Positions 1-7,581 of a stretch of 64,000 nt of DNA are shown here, in pieces; position 1 is the stretch's first letter, and each line of letters opens with the position of its first letter. The DNA comes from a candidate division BRC1 bacterium HGW-BRC1-1 (GTDB taxonomy: Bacteria; Sumerlaeota; Sumerlaeia; Sumerlaeales; Sumerlaeaceae): positions 143,801-207,800 of the forward strand of contig PHCB01000002.1 in assembly GCA_002842095.1 (NCBI GenBank). The letters are read 5' to 3'. The position numbers and the translations under genes were made by a program. The notes under the pieces were generated by a model. It saw nothing but the letters and a program-made list of their open reading frames with translations. It did not search any database and had not been told where the DNA came from.

Positions 1-473
1 AGCATCTGCACGAGCCCTCGCATCGCCTGCTGACCGCGCACCGTGTTGTGGGTGTGCACCATCAGCATTCGGTTCAGCTCACGGTTCTGGCGCTGCATGT
101 TGGCCCGATCCAGAGCGCGGTCGATGGTGAGGAGCAGCAGATCGAGATCGAAGGGCTTGGTGATGTAGTCTTCAGCGCCGAGCTTGAGGCACTCAAGTGC
201 GGTGGGCAGGCTGGAGAAGGCGGTCATTAGGATGATGGGAGGGCGATTGGGAAGGTCGGCGGTGGCGCGCACGAGTTCGATGCCGGTCATGCCGGGCATA
301 TGCACGTCCAGCAGCATCAGGTCGAAGCTGTGGGGCGCGGAAAGGCGCGTGAGGGCATACTCGGCGGAGTGCAGAAGGGTTGCCTCGTGGCCGAGGTCGG
401 ATAGGATGTCGCCGATCTGTGTGGCGAACACGATTTCGTCGTCGACGATCAGGATATTGTGGGAGGGGTTCAT
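1..473 (-). CDS. Response regulator, receiver domain (C-terminus off the left edge)
   Basis: Reverse-strand reading gives MNPSHNILIVDDE at the N-terminus, a typical receiver start with the acidic pair D11/D12. The phospho-acceptor is D56 in LLLDVHMPG, followed by ILMTAFSS and the conserved lysine in ITKPFD. About 157 residues are present; a helical linker follows the receiver and the output domain lies outside the window. Its ATG overlaps the stop of the upstream histidine kinase (TGATG), so the two are translationally coupled and very likely form a cognate pair. What it controls cannot be told from here. Confidence 0.9.
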   Translation of the reverse strand, partial: MNPSHNILIVDDEIVFATQIGDILSDLGHEATLLHSAEYALTRLSAPHSFDLMLLDVHMPGMTGIELVRATADLPNRPPIILMTAFSSLPTALECLKLGAEDYITKPFDLDLLLLTIDRALDRANMQRQNRELNRMLMVHTHNTVRGQQAMRGLVQM

Positions 474-1756
474 CAGCGGTTGGACCTTCCGGAGTTGGAA
501 TGAGCGGGAGCAGGGGAGCTACCTTCGCCGGTTGTGGCGGAAACGGTTGCGTTATCGGGGGGCGCATCTGCGCCTGCACCGGTGTCGGCGGCGGGCACGC
601 GCATCACGAAATGTGCGCCGCCCTCGCGCGGCAGGGCGTGCAGCGAGCCGCCGAACGACTCTGCCAGGCGGCGTGCGATGCCCAGGCCGAGCCCCGTGCC
701 CTGTGCGTCGCCCTTGGTGGTGAAGAAAGGTTCAAAGACCTGCTCGAGCATGTCGGTGGAAATACCGGGACCGTTGTCCTCCACATGCACCTCGATGACG
801 GGCGGCCCCGCGCCCGGGGCGACGAGGAGTGTACGCAGCGCGATGCCACCGCCACCGGGCAGGGCGTCGCGCGCGTTCAGCAGCAGGTTCAGCAGCACGT
901 GGCGCAGCGCCGCCTCACCAGCGCGGGCGGCGGGCAGATCGTCGCCCAGTTGCTGGCGCACGAGGATGTTGGCCGAGCCGAAGGAGTAATCGAGCAGCGA
1001 GAGGAGATCGCGCACGACGGCGTTCACATCCGAGGGCGCGCCTATTTCGTCGCCGCCATGGGCGAAGCGCGAGAAGCGGATAATCTGCTCATGCGAGCGA
1101 TCCACCTGCTCGTTGATAATTTGCAGATGCTTCAGGATTTTACCATCGGCGGCGGTTTCGGTGCCGCGACGCAGGCCATAGCTGGCCGAAACTTTGATGA
1201 TGGAGAGCAGGTTCTTTAGTTCGTGGGTGAGGCTGCCCGCCAGATGCACGAAGTACGCCTTCTTCTGCACGTCCTGCAGGCGCTGCTCCAGGTGGCGCGC
1301 CTGCTCGGCGGCGTCGGCTGCGGCGGCGCGGTGCTGTTCCACCTCGCGGCGCAAGGCGCCGTCCTGCGCCGCCTGTGCCACGGCCCGGGCCAGCCAGGCC
1401 GGGTCGAAGGGCTTGAGCAGGAAGTTGCGCAGGCGCGGCAGCGACTGGAGGAGGTCGGATGGTGGCGGCAGCGTCGCCAGCGCGACGATGCCCAGATGAG
1501 GGTTGGCGGGCTGCATCTTGCCGAGCAGGACGGGCAGCGTGCCCGCGATGCACTCGGGAAAGTCGAGGTCCAGCACCACCACGTCGAAGTTCGAAGCCGC
1601 GCACAGGTCGGGGATTATGTGCGGCGAATCGGTCGTTGTAAGCGCGAAGCCGTGATCGGCGAGCAGGTCGTCGAGTACGTCCATCAACACCGGCTCGCGC
1701 ACGACGAGCAGGACGTTACCAGACACGGATGTAGGCAAGGCTTCGGGCATGGTCAT
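473..1756 (-). CDS. Histidine kinase with N-terminal degenerate receiver domain
   Basis: The 427-residue protein has no membrane segment, so it is a cytoplasmic kinase. Residues about 13-125 have receiver-like spacing (VVLDLDF with D63/D65, then LLKPFD), but the acidic pair that binds Mg is replaced by VVREP, so this is probably a pseudo-receiver. An Ala/Gln-rich coiled coil (about 130-168) leads into the H-box SLTHELKNLLS with H178. The N-box (LLNLLLNARDAL), G1 (VEDNGPGI) and G2 (GTGLGLG) are intact, so it should be an active kinase. The C-terminal tail is low-complexity. It overlaps the downstream response regulator by 1 nt and probably phosphorylates it. No convincing ribosome site precedes the ATG; a second ATG lies two codons in. 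Confidence 0.92.
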   Translation of the reverse strand: MTMPEALPTSVSGNVLLVVREPVLMDVLDDLLADHGFALTTTDSPHIIPDLCAASNFDVVVLDLDFPECIAGTLPVLLGKMQPANPHLGIVALATLPPPSDLLQSLPRLRNFLLKPFDPAWLARAVAQAAQDGALRREVEQHRAAAADAAEQARHLEQRLQDVQKKAYFVHLAGSLTHELKNLLSIIKVSASYGLRRGTETAADGKILKHLQIINEQVDRSHEQIIRFSRFAHGGDEIGAPSDVNAVVRDLLSLLDYSFGSANILVRQQLGDDLPAARAGEAALRHVLLNLLLNARDALPGGGGIALRTLLVAPGAGPPVIEVHVEDNGPGISTDMLEQVFEPFFTTKGDAQGTGLGLGIARRLAESFGGSLHALPREGGAHFVMRVPAADTGAGADAPPDNATVSATTGEGSSPAPAHSNSGRSNR

Positions 1757-2121
1757 CTCGAACGAGAGTCATCAACAGGCAACGGGTAGAATGCATCGAA
1801 ATACAAGCTACAATATTGTGAACCAGGACGCCGGAGCGAATCAAGGACGAAATGCATCTGCGGCGGGGGGCGGTAAATTGGCGAAGCAATGTTTCGGGCG
1901 CGGCACGCCACCGGCTCGGACCGTGAACCATATTAGCGCGCGCCATACCGCGATAAATAGGTCTTCCCAACAGTTCGTCATTGGAGTAAATTCACTCGGT
2001 CAGGTTAGAGCGTTTTCGATTCAAATGATTACAGACTCGTGGTGCGCTGGGATGTCGAATTGTGACCGCCCATCCCTGGCGTCGGTGGCCACCACGTCCT
2101 CGCCCGGTTGCATGATGCTAC

Positions 2122-2214
2122 CGCCTCCCACTTGCCCATTTGCTGGCGGATGGCAACCCCGGTGCAACCGGTGTGCAACCGGCGTGCAAGCAGTGCAACT
2201 GGCGCGCAATCGGC
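2122..2214. repeat. R1 repeat copy 1 (degenerate 11-bp units plus flank)
   Basis: GGTGCA-ACCGGTGTGCA-ACCGGCGTGCA units, preceded by a GGCGGATGGCAACCCC flank. The inverted complement of both flank and units recurs at 35574-35680. It occupies the 488-bp gap between the histidine kinase and the next gene (1757-2244). The rest of that gap shows no gene that I can support. Confidence 0.75.
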
Positions 2215-2244
2215 AAGTCAACAAGCGGCCATGTGGATTTTTGG

Positions 2245-3789
2245 CTAAGGAGTGGTCGTGTCAGCGTTACCTGCGGAAGTCGTGTTGTCGGGTGCGTTAC
2301 GGTCGTCGGCCGCCTCGAATTGTTTCGCCAAATCGTCAAAGCGCTCTTTTGCGGTGGTCCATTCCTGCAGGGCCGCTTTGCGTTCTTCGCCACTTGTGTT
2401 TTTCACCTTGTCGGTGGCAGCGCGCAGTTCCTCGTTGGTTGCGTCCATCTGTTTGAGAATGGTTCCGCGGCGGAGGACGGCTTCCAGACTGGGGGCCGGC
2501 TCGCGTACGGGAATGGCGCTTTCAGCAAAACGTGCCTCGGAGCGACCAGCGGCGTAAAACGCCACGGCTGCAACCAGTGCCAGCACTACCAACGCCACGG
2601 TCTGTGGCCCGCGGGCGGATTTTTGTGGCGGCGCGGGGGGCGCTGTGGCGGGCACGTAGTCGTCGCCGAAGACAAACTCGAGCGCTTCAGCCGAAACGGG
2701 CACGCCCTGGTCGCGCAGCACCAGCAGCAGCCGTTCCGCACCGGAGAACCCGGTCAGGGAGAAGCGGCGCGAGGTTCCGGAACGTGCGTGTATAATCAGG
2801 GCGGGGTGGCTCTGTACTCCCGCGGTCATTTGCGCCGCGGTGCGCCATTGTCCCACGAGGAAGAGGATGCGTCGCGTCCAGACCATCCAGCGCGGCGGCT
2901 CCACAATAATTGGTTCGATTGCAGTAATTTCCTCAAAAGGGAAGTCTTGCGTGCGCGTGAGCAAACCGAAGCGCAGCCGATCGGGGAGAATGAGGATTTC
3001 GTACGCCGCGAACCATGCCGAAACAACCCACGTGACCAACCCGCCGGTGGAAAAAAGCAGGGCGACGAGCGTGATGCCAAAGTAACCGTGCTCGACCATG
3101 ATTCGCGCCATGATGCTGTCGCGCGTACACACGAAAAGTGGCAGCGCAAAGAATACAGCGCCGAGCAGCACGCCCACCACGTCGGGCAGGATGGCGCCTT
3201 GCAGCCGGTTATAGCGGTAAGCGTCGCCGCCGGGGCGTTTCCATGGGATGGCGATATAGAGCGCCAGTCCGAGCAGAATGATCATCCATCCGAGCCGCTG
3301 GTGCGGATGCACTATTGCGCCGGGAGCGTCTTGCAAGTCGCCGGCTTCATGCAGCGTGGCGCTGAGGAAGCGCGACGGGCCGTCGCCATCGAAAGCCAGG
3401 TACACATGGGGATTACGGGGTGAGAGCACCTCACGCACCGGCGCCATGACTGGGTCGTCAATCGCATAATACAACAGTGTGTTGAAGTGCCCCCGCGCCG
3501 CGTGTTGCTTCAACTCGGGATCCGGCTGGCCCTGATTAAACAAAGCCTGAACGCGGGCGCGGAATTGGCTCCAGTCGCTGCCGGGAAGCGCAAGTGTTTG
3601 CGCGGCGGTTGTCTCGTCCATCAGGAACTGATCGAATGTCAGGCTCTCGCTCCAACGCGCCTTCTGCTTGAACCTGCGTTCGAAGTCAGGCTCGTGCACT
3701 GTGATTGCCTGCGGCACCGTGTAGGCCAGCAGCCAGATGCCCGTGAACAGCGCCACGGCGAGGATGATTCTGCGAATGCCTTCGATCAT
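2245..3789 (-). CDS. Multi-pass membrane protein of unknown function with C-terminal coiled coil
   Basis: 514 residues starting from an ATG with a strong AGGAGG six bases upstream. Hydrophobic segments lie near residues 6-26, 168-186, 203-223, 237-260 and 403-420. Between the first two is a soluble, probably extracytoplasmic domain of about 140 residues. Residues 265-390 form a cytoplasmic domain of mixed character, and the last 90 residues are charged and helical, ending in an Asn/Thr-rich tail. I recognise no family. It lies 35 bp downstream of the exported FG-GAP-like protein on the same strand, so the two are probably co-transcribed. Confidence 0.8.
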   Translation of the reverse strand: MIEGIRRIILAVALFTGIWLLAYTVPQAITVHEPDFERRFKQKARWSESLTFDQFLMDETTAAQTLALPGSDWSQFRARVQALFNQGQPDPELKQHAARGHFNTLLYYAIDDPVMAPVREVLSPRNPHVYLAFDGDGPSRFLSATLHEAGDLQDAPGAIVHPHQRLGWMIILLGLALYIAIPWKRPGGDAYRYNRLQGAILPDVVGVLLGAVFFALPLFVCTRDSIMARIMVEHGYFGITLVALLFSTGGLVTWVVSAWFAAYEILILPDRLRFGLLTRTQDFPFEEITAIEPIIVEPPRWMVWTRRILFLVGQWRTAAQMTAGVQSHPALIIHARSGTSRRFSLTGFSGAERLLLVLRDQGVPVSAEALEFVFGDDYVPATAPPAPPQKSARGPQTVALVVLALVAAVAFYAAGRSEARFAESAIPVREPAPSLEAVLRRGTILKQMDATNEELRAATDKVKNTSGEERKAALQEWTTAKERFDDLAKQFEAADDRNAPDNTTSAGNADTTTP

Positions 3790-3824
3790 GAGATTGCCTC
3801 CTGGGGTCGCGTAGCGGCGATGCG

Positions 3825-4835
3825 CTACTCGGTGTGGGTTGTCACTTCGATGTGGTCGGGGTACGCTGTCACAACCACGGTTGCGTTGCCTGCGTTAATC
3901 AGCTTCAGCACGCCGGGCGAAACACGGACGGGAACGCGGCTGAACAGCAGTCGGTGTTCGGGCGAATTAAAATAGTCGTCATCGGGCAAATCGCGCCGGT
4001 GGCGAATCTTGTAGCGGTGGTAGTTGGCGCGGTCCTGGGCCAGCACGTCGGCGAGGCCCGTCAGGCGCTCTCCCTTGGAACTGCGCATGTCCTCGGGGCC
4101 AAGCTGGCACATGTAGGCCACCAGCGGCTCGGGCGTCGTTGCCGCGGGTTTGGCTGCCTCAGCGGGCACAGCCTCGTCGCCCACGTCGCCCTCGGAGGTG
4201 AGCGGCTTCAGCCACTTGCGCAGGCCCATCCCCCTGGCGTCCAGACCCATCATCGCTTTACCCATACGGGCCGATGCGCCTCCGCTGTATTCCGTTATTA
4301 CGACCGTGGCGGTGTTGCCCGGCTCAATCGATTCGATGGAGCTGACCCACCGCCCCTCGTACTTCTCGCTGTTCGCCCACGGGAATCGGTCGGAGTCGGC
4401 GGGCGTCTCGAGGAGTTGCGCGGCGCGCACCTGTTTGAAGGCCCCGTTCTCCCAGCGCAGCACGCGAAAGGTGGTGGGGGAGACATCGCTCTGCGGCGCG
4501 GGGGCGATAAGCTCCATGGCGCCATCGCCGTCGATGTCACCGATCGCAACAGGCATGCTAATGCCGTAGTCCCATTCGCCGAACACGAGATTGTTCTCAG
4601 TGTCCATCGCGCGAGGCCCGGTCCAGATGGCATCGCCTTCCTTGTTCAGCACCACGAGGTGATAGAAGCGCCCGGTCTCATTGCGGCCCGAAGTGCGCAC
4701 CTCGATGGTTTCATCCACCCCGTCGCCGTTCAGGTCGGCCTTCCAACTGCGCTGCCCCTCCGCGTGGCAGATCCCTGCGAAGGCGATATGCGCCGCCAGC
4801 AGTGTTGCAAAAGCGAGTCTGTTCGAAATCTGCAT
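3825..4835 (-). CDS. Exported protein with FG-GAP/VCBS-like Ca-binding repeats
   Basis: The frame is open further upstream, but the ATG at 4835 is preferred: AAAGGAGAC sits just ahead of it and the product begins with a clear signal peptide ending near CHAEG. The upstream extension would be encoded by R1 repeat DNA. The mature protein has two aspartate-rich loops, DLNGDGVDE and DIDGDGAME, spaced as in integrin-type beta-propeller repeats. The C-terminal 110 residues are a separate region with no recognised family. It is the first gene of a likely two-gene unit with the membrane protein downstream. Extracytoplasmic location is well supported; function is unknown. Confidence 0.82.
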   Translation of the reverse strand: MQISNRLAFATLLAAHIAFAGICHAEGQRSWKADLNGDGVDETIEVRTSGRNETGRFYHLVVLNKEGDAIWTGPRAMDTENNLVFGEWDYGISMPVAIGDIDGDGAMELIAPAPQSDVSPTTFRVLRWENGAFKQVRAAQLLETPADSDRFPWANSEKYEGRWVSSIESIEPGNTATVVITEYSGGASARMGKAMMGLDARGMGLRKWLKPLTSEGDVGDEAVPAEAAKPAATTPEPLVAYMCQLGPEDMRSSKGERLTGLADVLAQDRANYHRYKIRHRRDLPDDDYFNSPEHRLLFSRVPVRVSPGVLKLINAGNATVVVTAYPDHIEVTTHTE

Positions 4836-4939
4836 GTCATCCGTCTCCTTTGCCCGCGCCAAGGCGCCGCATGATACCAATTCAGGTTGGAAACCGGAAA
4901 AATGAGGGTGCAAGCAGGAAATGAACGATTGCGCATCCT

Positions 4940-4984
4940 CCGGTGTGCAACCGGTGTGCAACCGGTGTGCAACCGGTGTGCAAG
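4940..4984. repeat. R1 repeat copy 2 (four near-perfect 11-bp units)
   Basis: Four head-to-tail copies of (A)CCGGTGTGCA directly upstream of the FG-GAP-like gene. The sequence that follows (CAAGCTCCCGCTTCACTTC then GGGTACGAATTTAGGGG) is closely matched after the R1 copy at 9093, so R1 and R5 travel as a composite element. The units are contiguous with no spacers, so this is not CRISPR. Confidence 0.9.
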
Positions 4985-5007
4985 CTCCCGCTTCACTTCG
5001 CTCAAGG

Positions 5008-5072
5008 GTACGAATTTAGGGGACAGGGCGGGTTTTTTAACAGGAGCGGGGGCATTCCTGCCCCCGTGTTCT
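5008..5072. repeat. R5 repeat copy 1 with GC hairpin
   Basis: GGGTACGAATTTAGGGG leads into AACAGGAG and the perfect hairpin CGGGGGCA-TTCC-TGCCCCCG (5047-5066; 8-bp stem, 4-nt loop). A related hairpin, GCGGAC-CTACGT-GTCCGC, follows at about 5224-5241. The 470-bp gap (4836-5306) holds R1, R5 and this hairpin but no gene. The stems could also end transcription, but they lack a consistent T-tract. Confidence 0.85.
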
Positions 5073-5306
5073 TCCCCCGAGGCCTCTCAAAGCCACCGCA
5101 AACTCCGATAACCGAATCCCTCAAAATCTTCGGTCAGGGATGACGGCGAATTCTCTAATGCGAATGGACGCGGATAAACGTGAACTGATCAAATTCTGAT
5201 GACAAATCCAATCCCATCGTAGGAGCGGACCTACGTGTCCGCCCAATGCCCCGGCAGATGGGTACACCTTCTTTTCACGAGGAGAATTCCCCGTGGCGGC
5301 GTTTCA

Positions 5307-5990
5307 TCACCAAACTGTGCCTTCATCCTCTAAACCGTCGCCCGCGAGATAATGCGGCCGCCAATGTTTGCGCTTCAGATCGGCCTTCAGAGCCGTAGTT
5401 TCGGAGATGGGAAGGTCGCTGGATTTCTCCAAAGAAGACCAGATGATAGATGATGGATCTCCTGACTCCCGCGGATTCTCCATAAAATCCCCGTACCACC
5501 ACTGACCATCCATCAAGCAGGGAATCTGGGTGGTTCCCAGATCGACCACGAGCGGAAGCCATACTGACGGAGAGGGTTGCCGCTCGTGCGGTTTGCTTGT
5601 CTCGCCGTCATCATGAAGCGCGACATACCCATTTTCCAGCGCCCAGGCACCCTTGCTCATAATTGTGCGCGGCATGATATCTGCCCACTCCAGATAGATG
5701 AACGTCTCATCTGGAAACAAATACAGGTCGAAGCCAGAGAGGGCACCTTTCTTCGTCGGCCCTGGATCCGCATAGTAGCCCGCAACGGAGGCCGTGGTGA
5801 GCGGATCGGGCGAACGCACAGCCTCCCTATCGGGGGACACCGGCGCCTGCTTCGGGTCGCGTACTTTTTTTGCAATGGCCGCCACGCGCTCGGCGGCCGG
5901 CACCTGCGTGAAAGTCGTCGATGTGACAAAATCGGCGGCGGCAGCCATGCCCGCCCCGAGGCAGATCAACAATACGCTAACCCATTTCAT
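5307..5990 (-). CDS. Exported protein of unknown function, paralogue A
   Basis: 227 residues from the ATG at 5990, which has GGAGGG eight bases upstream; the frame extends 13 codons further but without a ribosome site. The start MKWVSVLLICLGAGMAAAADF is a signal peptide. The mature part contains TTASVAGYYADPGPTKKG, LYLFPDETFIYLEWADIMP and SKGAWALENGYVALHDDGE, all nearly repeated in the gene at 29901-30587. Both flanks also match that locus, so the pair arose by segmental duplication. The conserved core looks like a small beta-rich domain; I do not recognise the family. Confidence 0.8.
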   Translation of the reverse strand: MKWVSVLLICLGAGMAAAADFVTSTTFTQVPAAERVAAIAKKVRDPKQAPVSPDREAVRSPDPLTTASVAGYYADPGPTKKGALSGFDLYLFPDETFIYLEWADIMPRTIMSKGAWALENGYVALHDDGETSKPHERQPSPSVWLPLVVDLGTTQIPCLMDGQWWYGDFMENPRESGDPSSIIWSSLEKSSDLPISETTALKADLKRKHWRPHYLAGDGLEDEGTVW

Positions 5991-6080
5991 ATGGAAAACC
6001 CTCCGATATCGCAATGAAAGCCGCATCATGCCCTACATCCCACTTCGCACTGCTGAAGCACAGCCGGTCAACCCGATTCC

Positions 6081-6176
6081 ATTCGTAATTCATAATTCGT
6101 AATTCGTAATTCCAAATTGCATAAATATCTTCCTTGCCCGCCCCACAACCGCCCTGCCAGATTGGCTTTCAACCAC
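6081..6176. repeat. R2 repeat copy 1 (AT-rich heptads plus adjacent element)
   Basis: Tandem ATTCGTA/ATTCATA heptads (6081-6113), then TCTTCCTTGCCCGC and GCCAGATTG-CTTTCAACCACGAC. The second part is matched at 12241-12287, where it again follows an R2 array. The truncated methyltransferase begins right at its right end. Confidence 0.8.
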
Positions 6177-6180
6177 GACC

Positions 6181-6408
6181 GCGGCGCTAAAGGAGATCTA
6201 TGGCGCGTTGAAACCGGGAGGTCTGGTTTCCGTGCCCGGGACCGTCTTTGATCCCCATTTCCAGTGTCGTAGCACAGTATTACGTCTTGCTGGCGAAGCA
6301 GGCTTGGTCCCAGCGGAATTCTTTGGAAACAGGATGTCGTTTATGATGAATTTCCAGAAGTCTTACCCTGAAGAGGAAGAACATGCCCCCAACCATCTCA
6401 GGGCGTGA
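6181..6408 (+). pseudogene. Remnant: C-terminal end of a SAM-dependent methyltransferase
   Basis: The frame reads ALKEIYGALKPGG, then PHFQCRSTVLRLAGEAGL and FFGNRMSFMMNFQK. This matches the last third of UbiE-like class I methyltransferases: the strand after motif III with the KPGG turn, then the R-L-A-x-x-A-G-L helix and the FGNR region. The SAM-binding N-terminal half is absent; R2 repeat DNA lies immediately upstream, so the gene was cut at the repeat. The only starts are a TTG at 6208 or none, so it is unlikely to be functional. It overlaps the start of the CPBP gene by 26 bp, as if the two were once coupled. Confidence 0.7.
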
Positions 6409-7225
6409 AGCATACCGTGTACCCTTCCGTTCGTTAGCCCCATTTCTGCTGATTTCGTTCGGCTTGGCTTGGGGTATTCTTGGCTTGTTCATCTTTCTCC
6501 AGGAACCTATGGAAGCGGTGTTTGGCCACCTCACCGGCAACCATCCGCTCTTCTTCCTGGCCGTGTACGCGCCTGCAATCGCGGCGTTCACTCTTGTTGC
6601 CCATAACGGTGGCCTCGCAGGCTTGAGGTGCTTCCTCGGACGGGCGTTGCTTTGGCGCTGCAGCGTGGCCTGGTATGCCTTTCTGATCATTGGCATTCCG
6701 TTGGTCTTCATTAGCGGTTCCGCGATCAGGGGGAATCTTCTCACGGAACCATTTCCATTTGCGTCCTTTCGGGCTCTGCTTGTGGCGTTGGTTCTCGCCG
6801 TAGTCAAAGGCCCGGTCGAAGAATTCGGCTGGCGGGGCCTGGCACTTCCGCTTCTACAAAGGAAGTTTGCTCCGATCTGGGCGGGGCTGATCCTTGGAGC
6901 CATATGGGGGCTGTGGCATCTGCCAGCTTTTCTCTTGAGCGGAACCCAACAGAGCGAGTGGTCATTCACGACGTTCCTGGCTGGGTGCTTGGCGATAAGT
7001 GTCATCGCAACTGCATTGTTCAATAGGTCGCATGGCAGCATTCTGCTGACGGGGTTCTTCCATTTCTCGCTCATGAACCCGATTTTTCCGGACGCGCAGC
7101 CTTACGACACGTGCCTGCTGATCATCGTCGCAACCTTGGTCGTTTGGTGGAGCCGCAAGGAGATGTTTACGAAGGAAATGTCTGTCACAGAAGTCATTCC
7201 GCACGGAAATGTTGCTGATGGCTAA
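6383..7225 (+). CDS. CPBP family intramembrane glutamic endopeptidase
   Basis: 280-residue multi-pass protein with the three catalytic motifs of the Rce1/CPBP (CAAX protease, ABI) family. These are EEFGWRG (paired Glu and Arg) near residue 150, WGLWHLPAF (motif-2 His) near 175 and FHFSLMN (motif-3 His and Asn) near 230. Seven or eight hydrophobic segments fit the family fold. Bacterial members act in membrane proteolysis, bacteriocin maturation or self-immunity; the substrate here is unknown. AAGAGGAAGAAC upstream can serve as a ribosome site. The stop TAA is followed by C, falling inside an attC-like sequence, and CPBP genes are common integron cassette cargo, so horizontal arrival is plausible. 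Confidence 0.9.
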   Translation: MPPTISGREAYRVPFRSLAPFLLISFGLAWGILGLFIFLQEPMEAVFGHLTGNHPLFFLAVYAPAIAAFTLVAHNGGLAGLRCFLGRALLWRCSVAWYAFLIIGIPLVFISGSAIRGNLLTEPFPFASFRALLVALVLAVVKGPVEEFGWRGLALPLLQRKFAPIWAGLILGAIWGLWHLPAFLLSGTQQSEWSFTTFLAGCLAISVIATALFNRSHGSILLTGFFHFSLMNPIFPDAQPYDTCLLIIVATLVVWWSRKEMFTKEMSVTEVIPHGNVADG

Positions 7226-7291
7226 CCATGCCATGCACCCGGACGAGAATTCCACTATGCTGCATCTCTGCCGGTCATGACCCCGTTAGGC
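7220..7291 (+). other. attC-like imperfect palindrome (possible integron recombination site)
   Basis: GGCTAAC (7220-7226) and GTTAGGC (7285-7291) are inverted core sites with one mismatch, 72 bp end to end. Inside, the order CATGC..CCGG faces CCGGTCATG, giving a second pair of arms with mismatches. The upstream gene's stop codon is the TAA of the first core, as is usual in cassettes. Against it: no integrase and no second attC in the window. A structure-based attC search (HattCI or covariance model) is needed. Confidence 0.35.
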
Positions 7292-7581
7292 GTTGTCAGC
7301 GCACACTGAGAATGAAAGCAAAGACAATCCATCCATGAAACCGCTAGAATGCAAAGGGGGACTGCTGAAGAATCCCCCTGCCGCTTCGGGCGTGATGTTT
7401 ACGTTGGTTTGTTGGTTCTCCCCGCAGGGCAAGAAAGATTCTTGATGGCCCGCAAGTCGTGCACTTCCTGCCCCTATCTTTTTACGAGTTTTCTGGCGAC
7501 GCAGCCCAAGAGCGAGGTGCTTAAGCCAAGGCTCTCATCATCGCGAATCGTGGTTCATCACTCCCTAATTGTGCTTGAAAA
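7292..7581. other. Gap after the attC-like site, no supported gene
   Basis: With the attC-like site, this makes a 356-bp stretch between coding regions. One short frame (7338-7448, about 36 codons, beginning MKPLECKGG) has no family resemblance and no good ribosome site. I see no repeat family member and no clear promoter. Confidence 0.5.

Noticed and set aside
4940..4984. CRISPR-like repeated sequence
   Set aside because: The 11-bp units are contiguous with no spacers, and no cas gene is present.
7338..7448. 36-codon frame after the attC-like site
   Set aside because: No ribosome site and no recognisable sequence. A chance frame is as likely.
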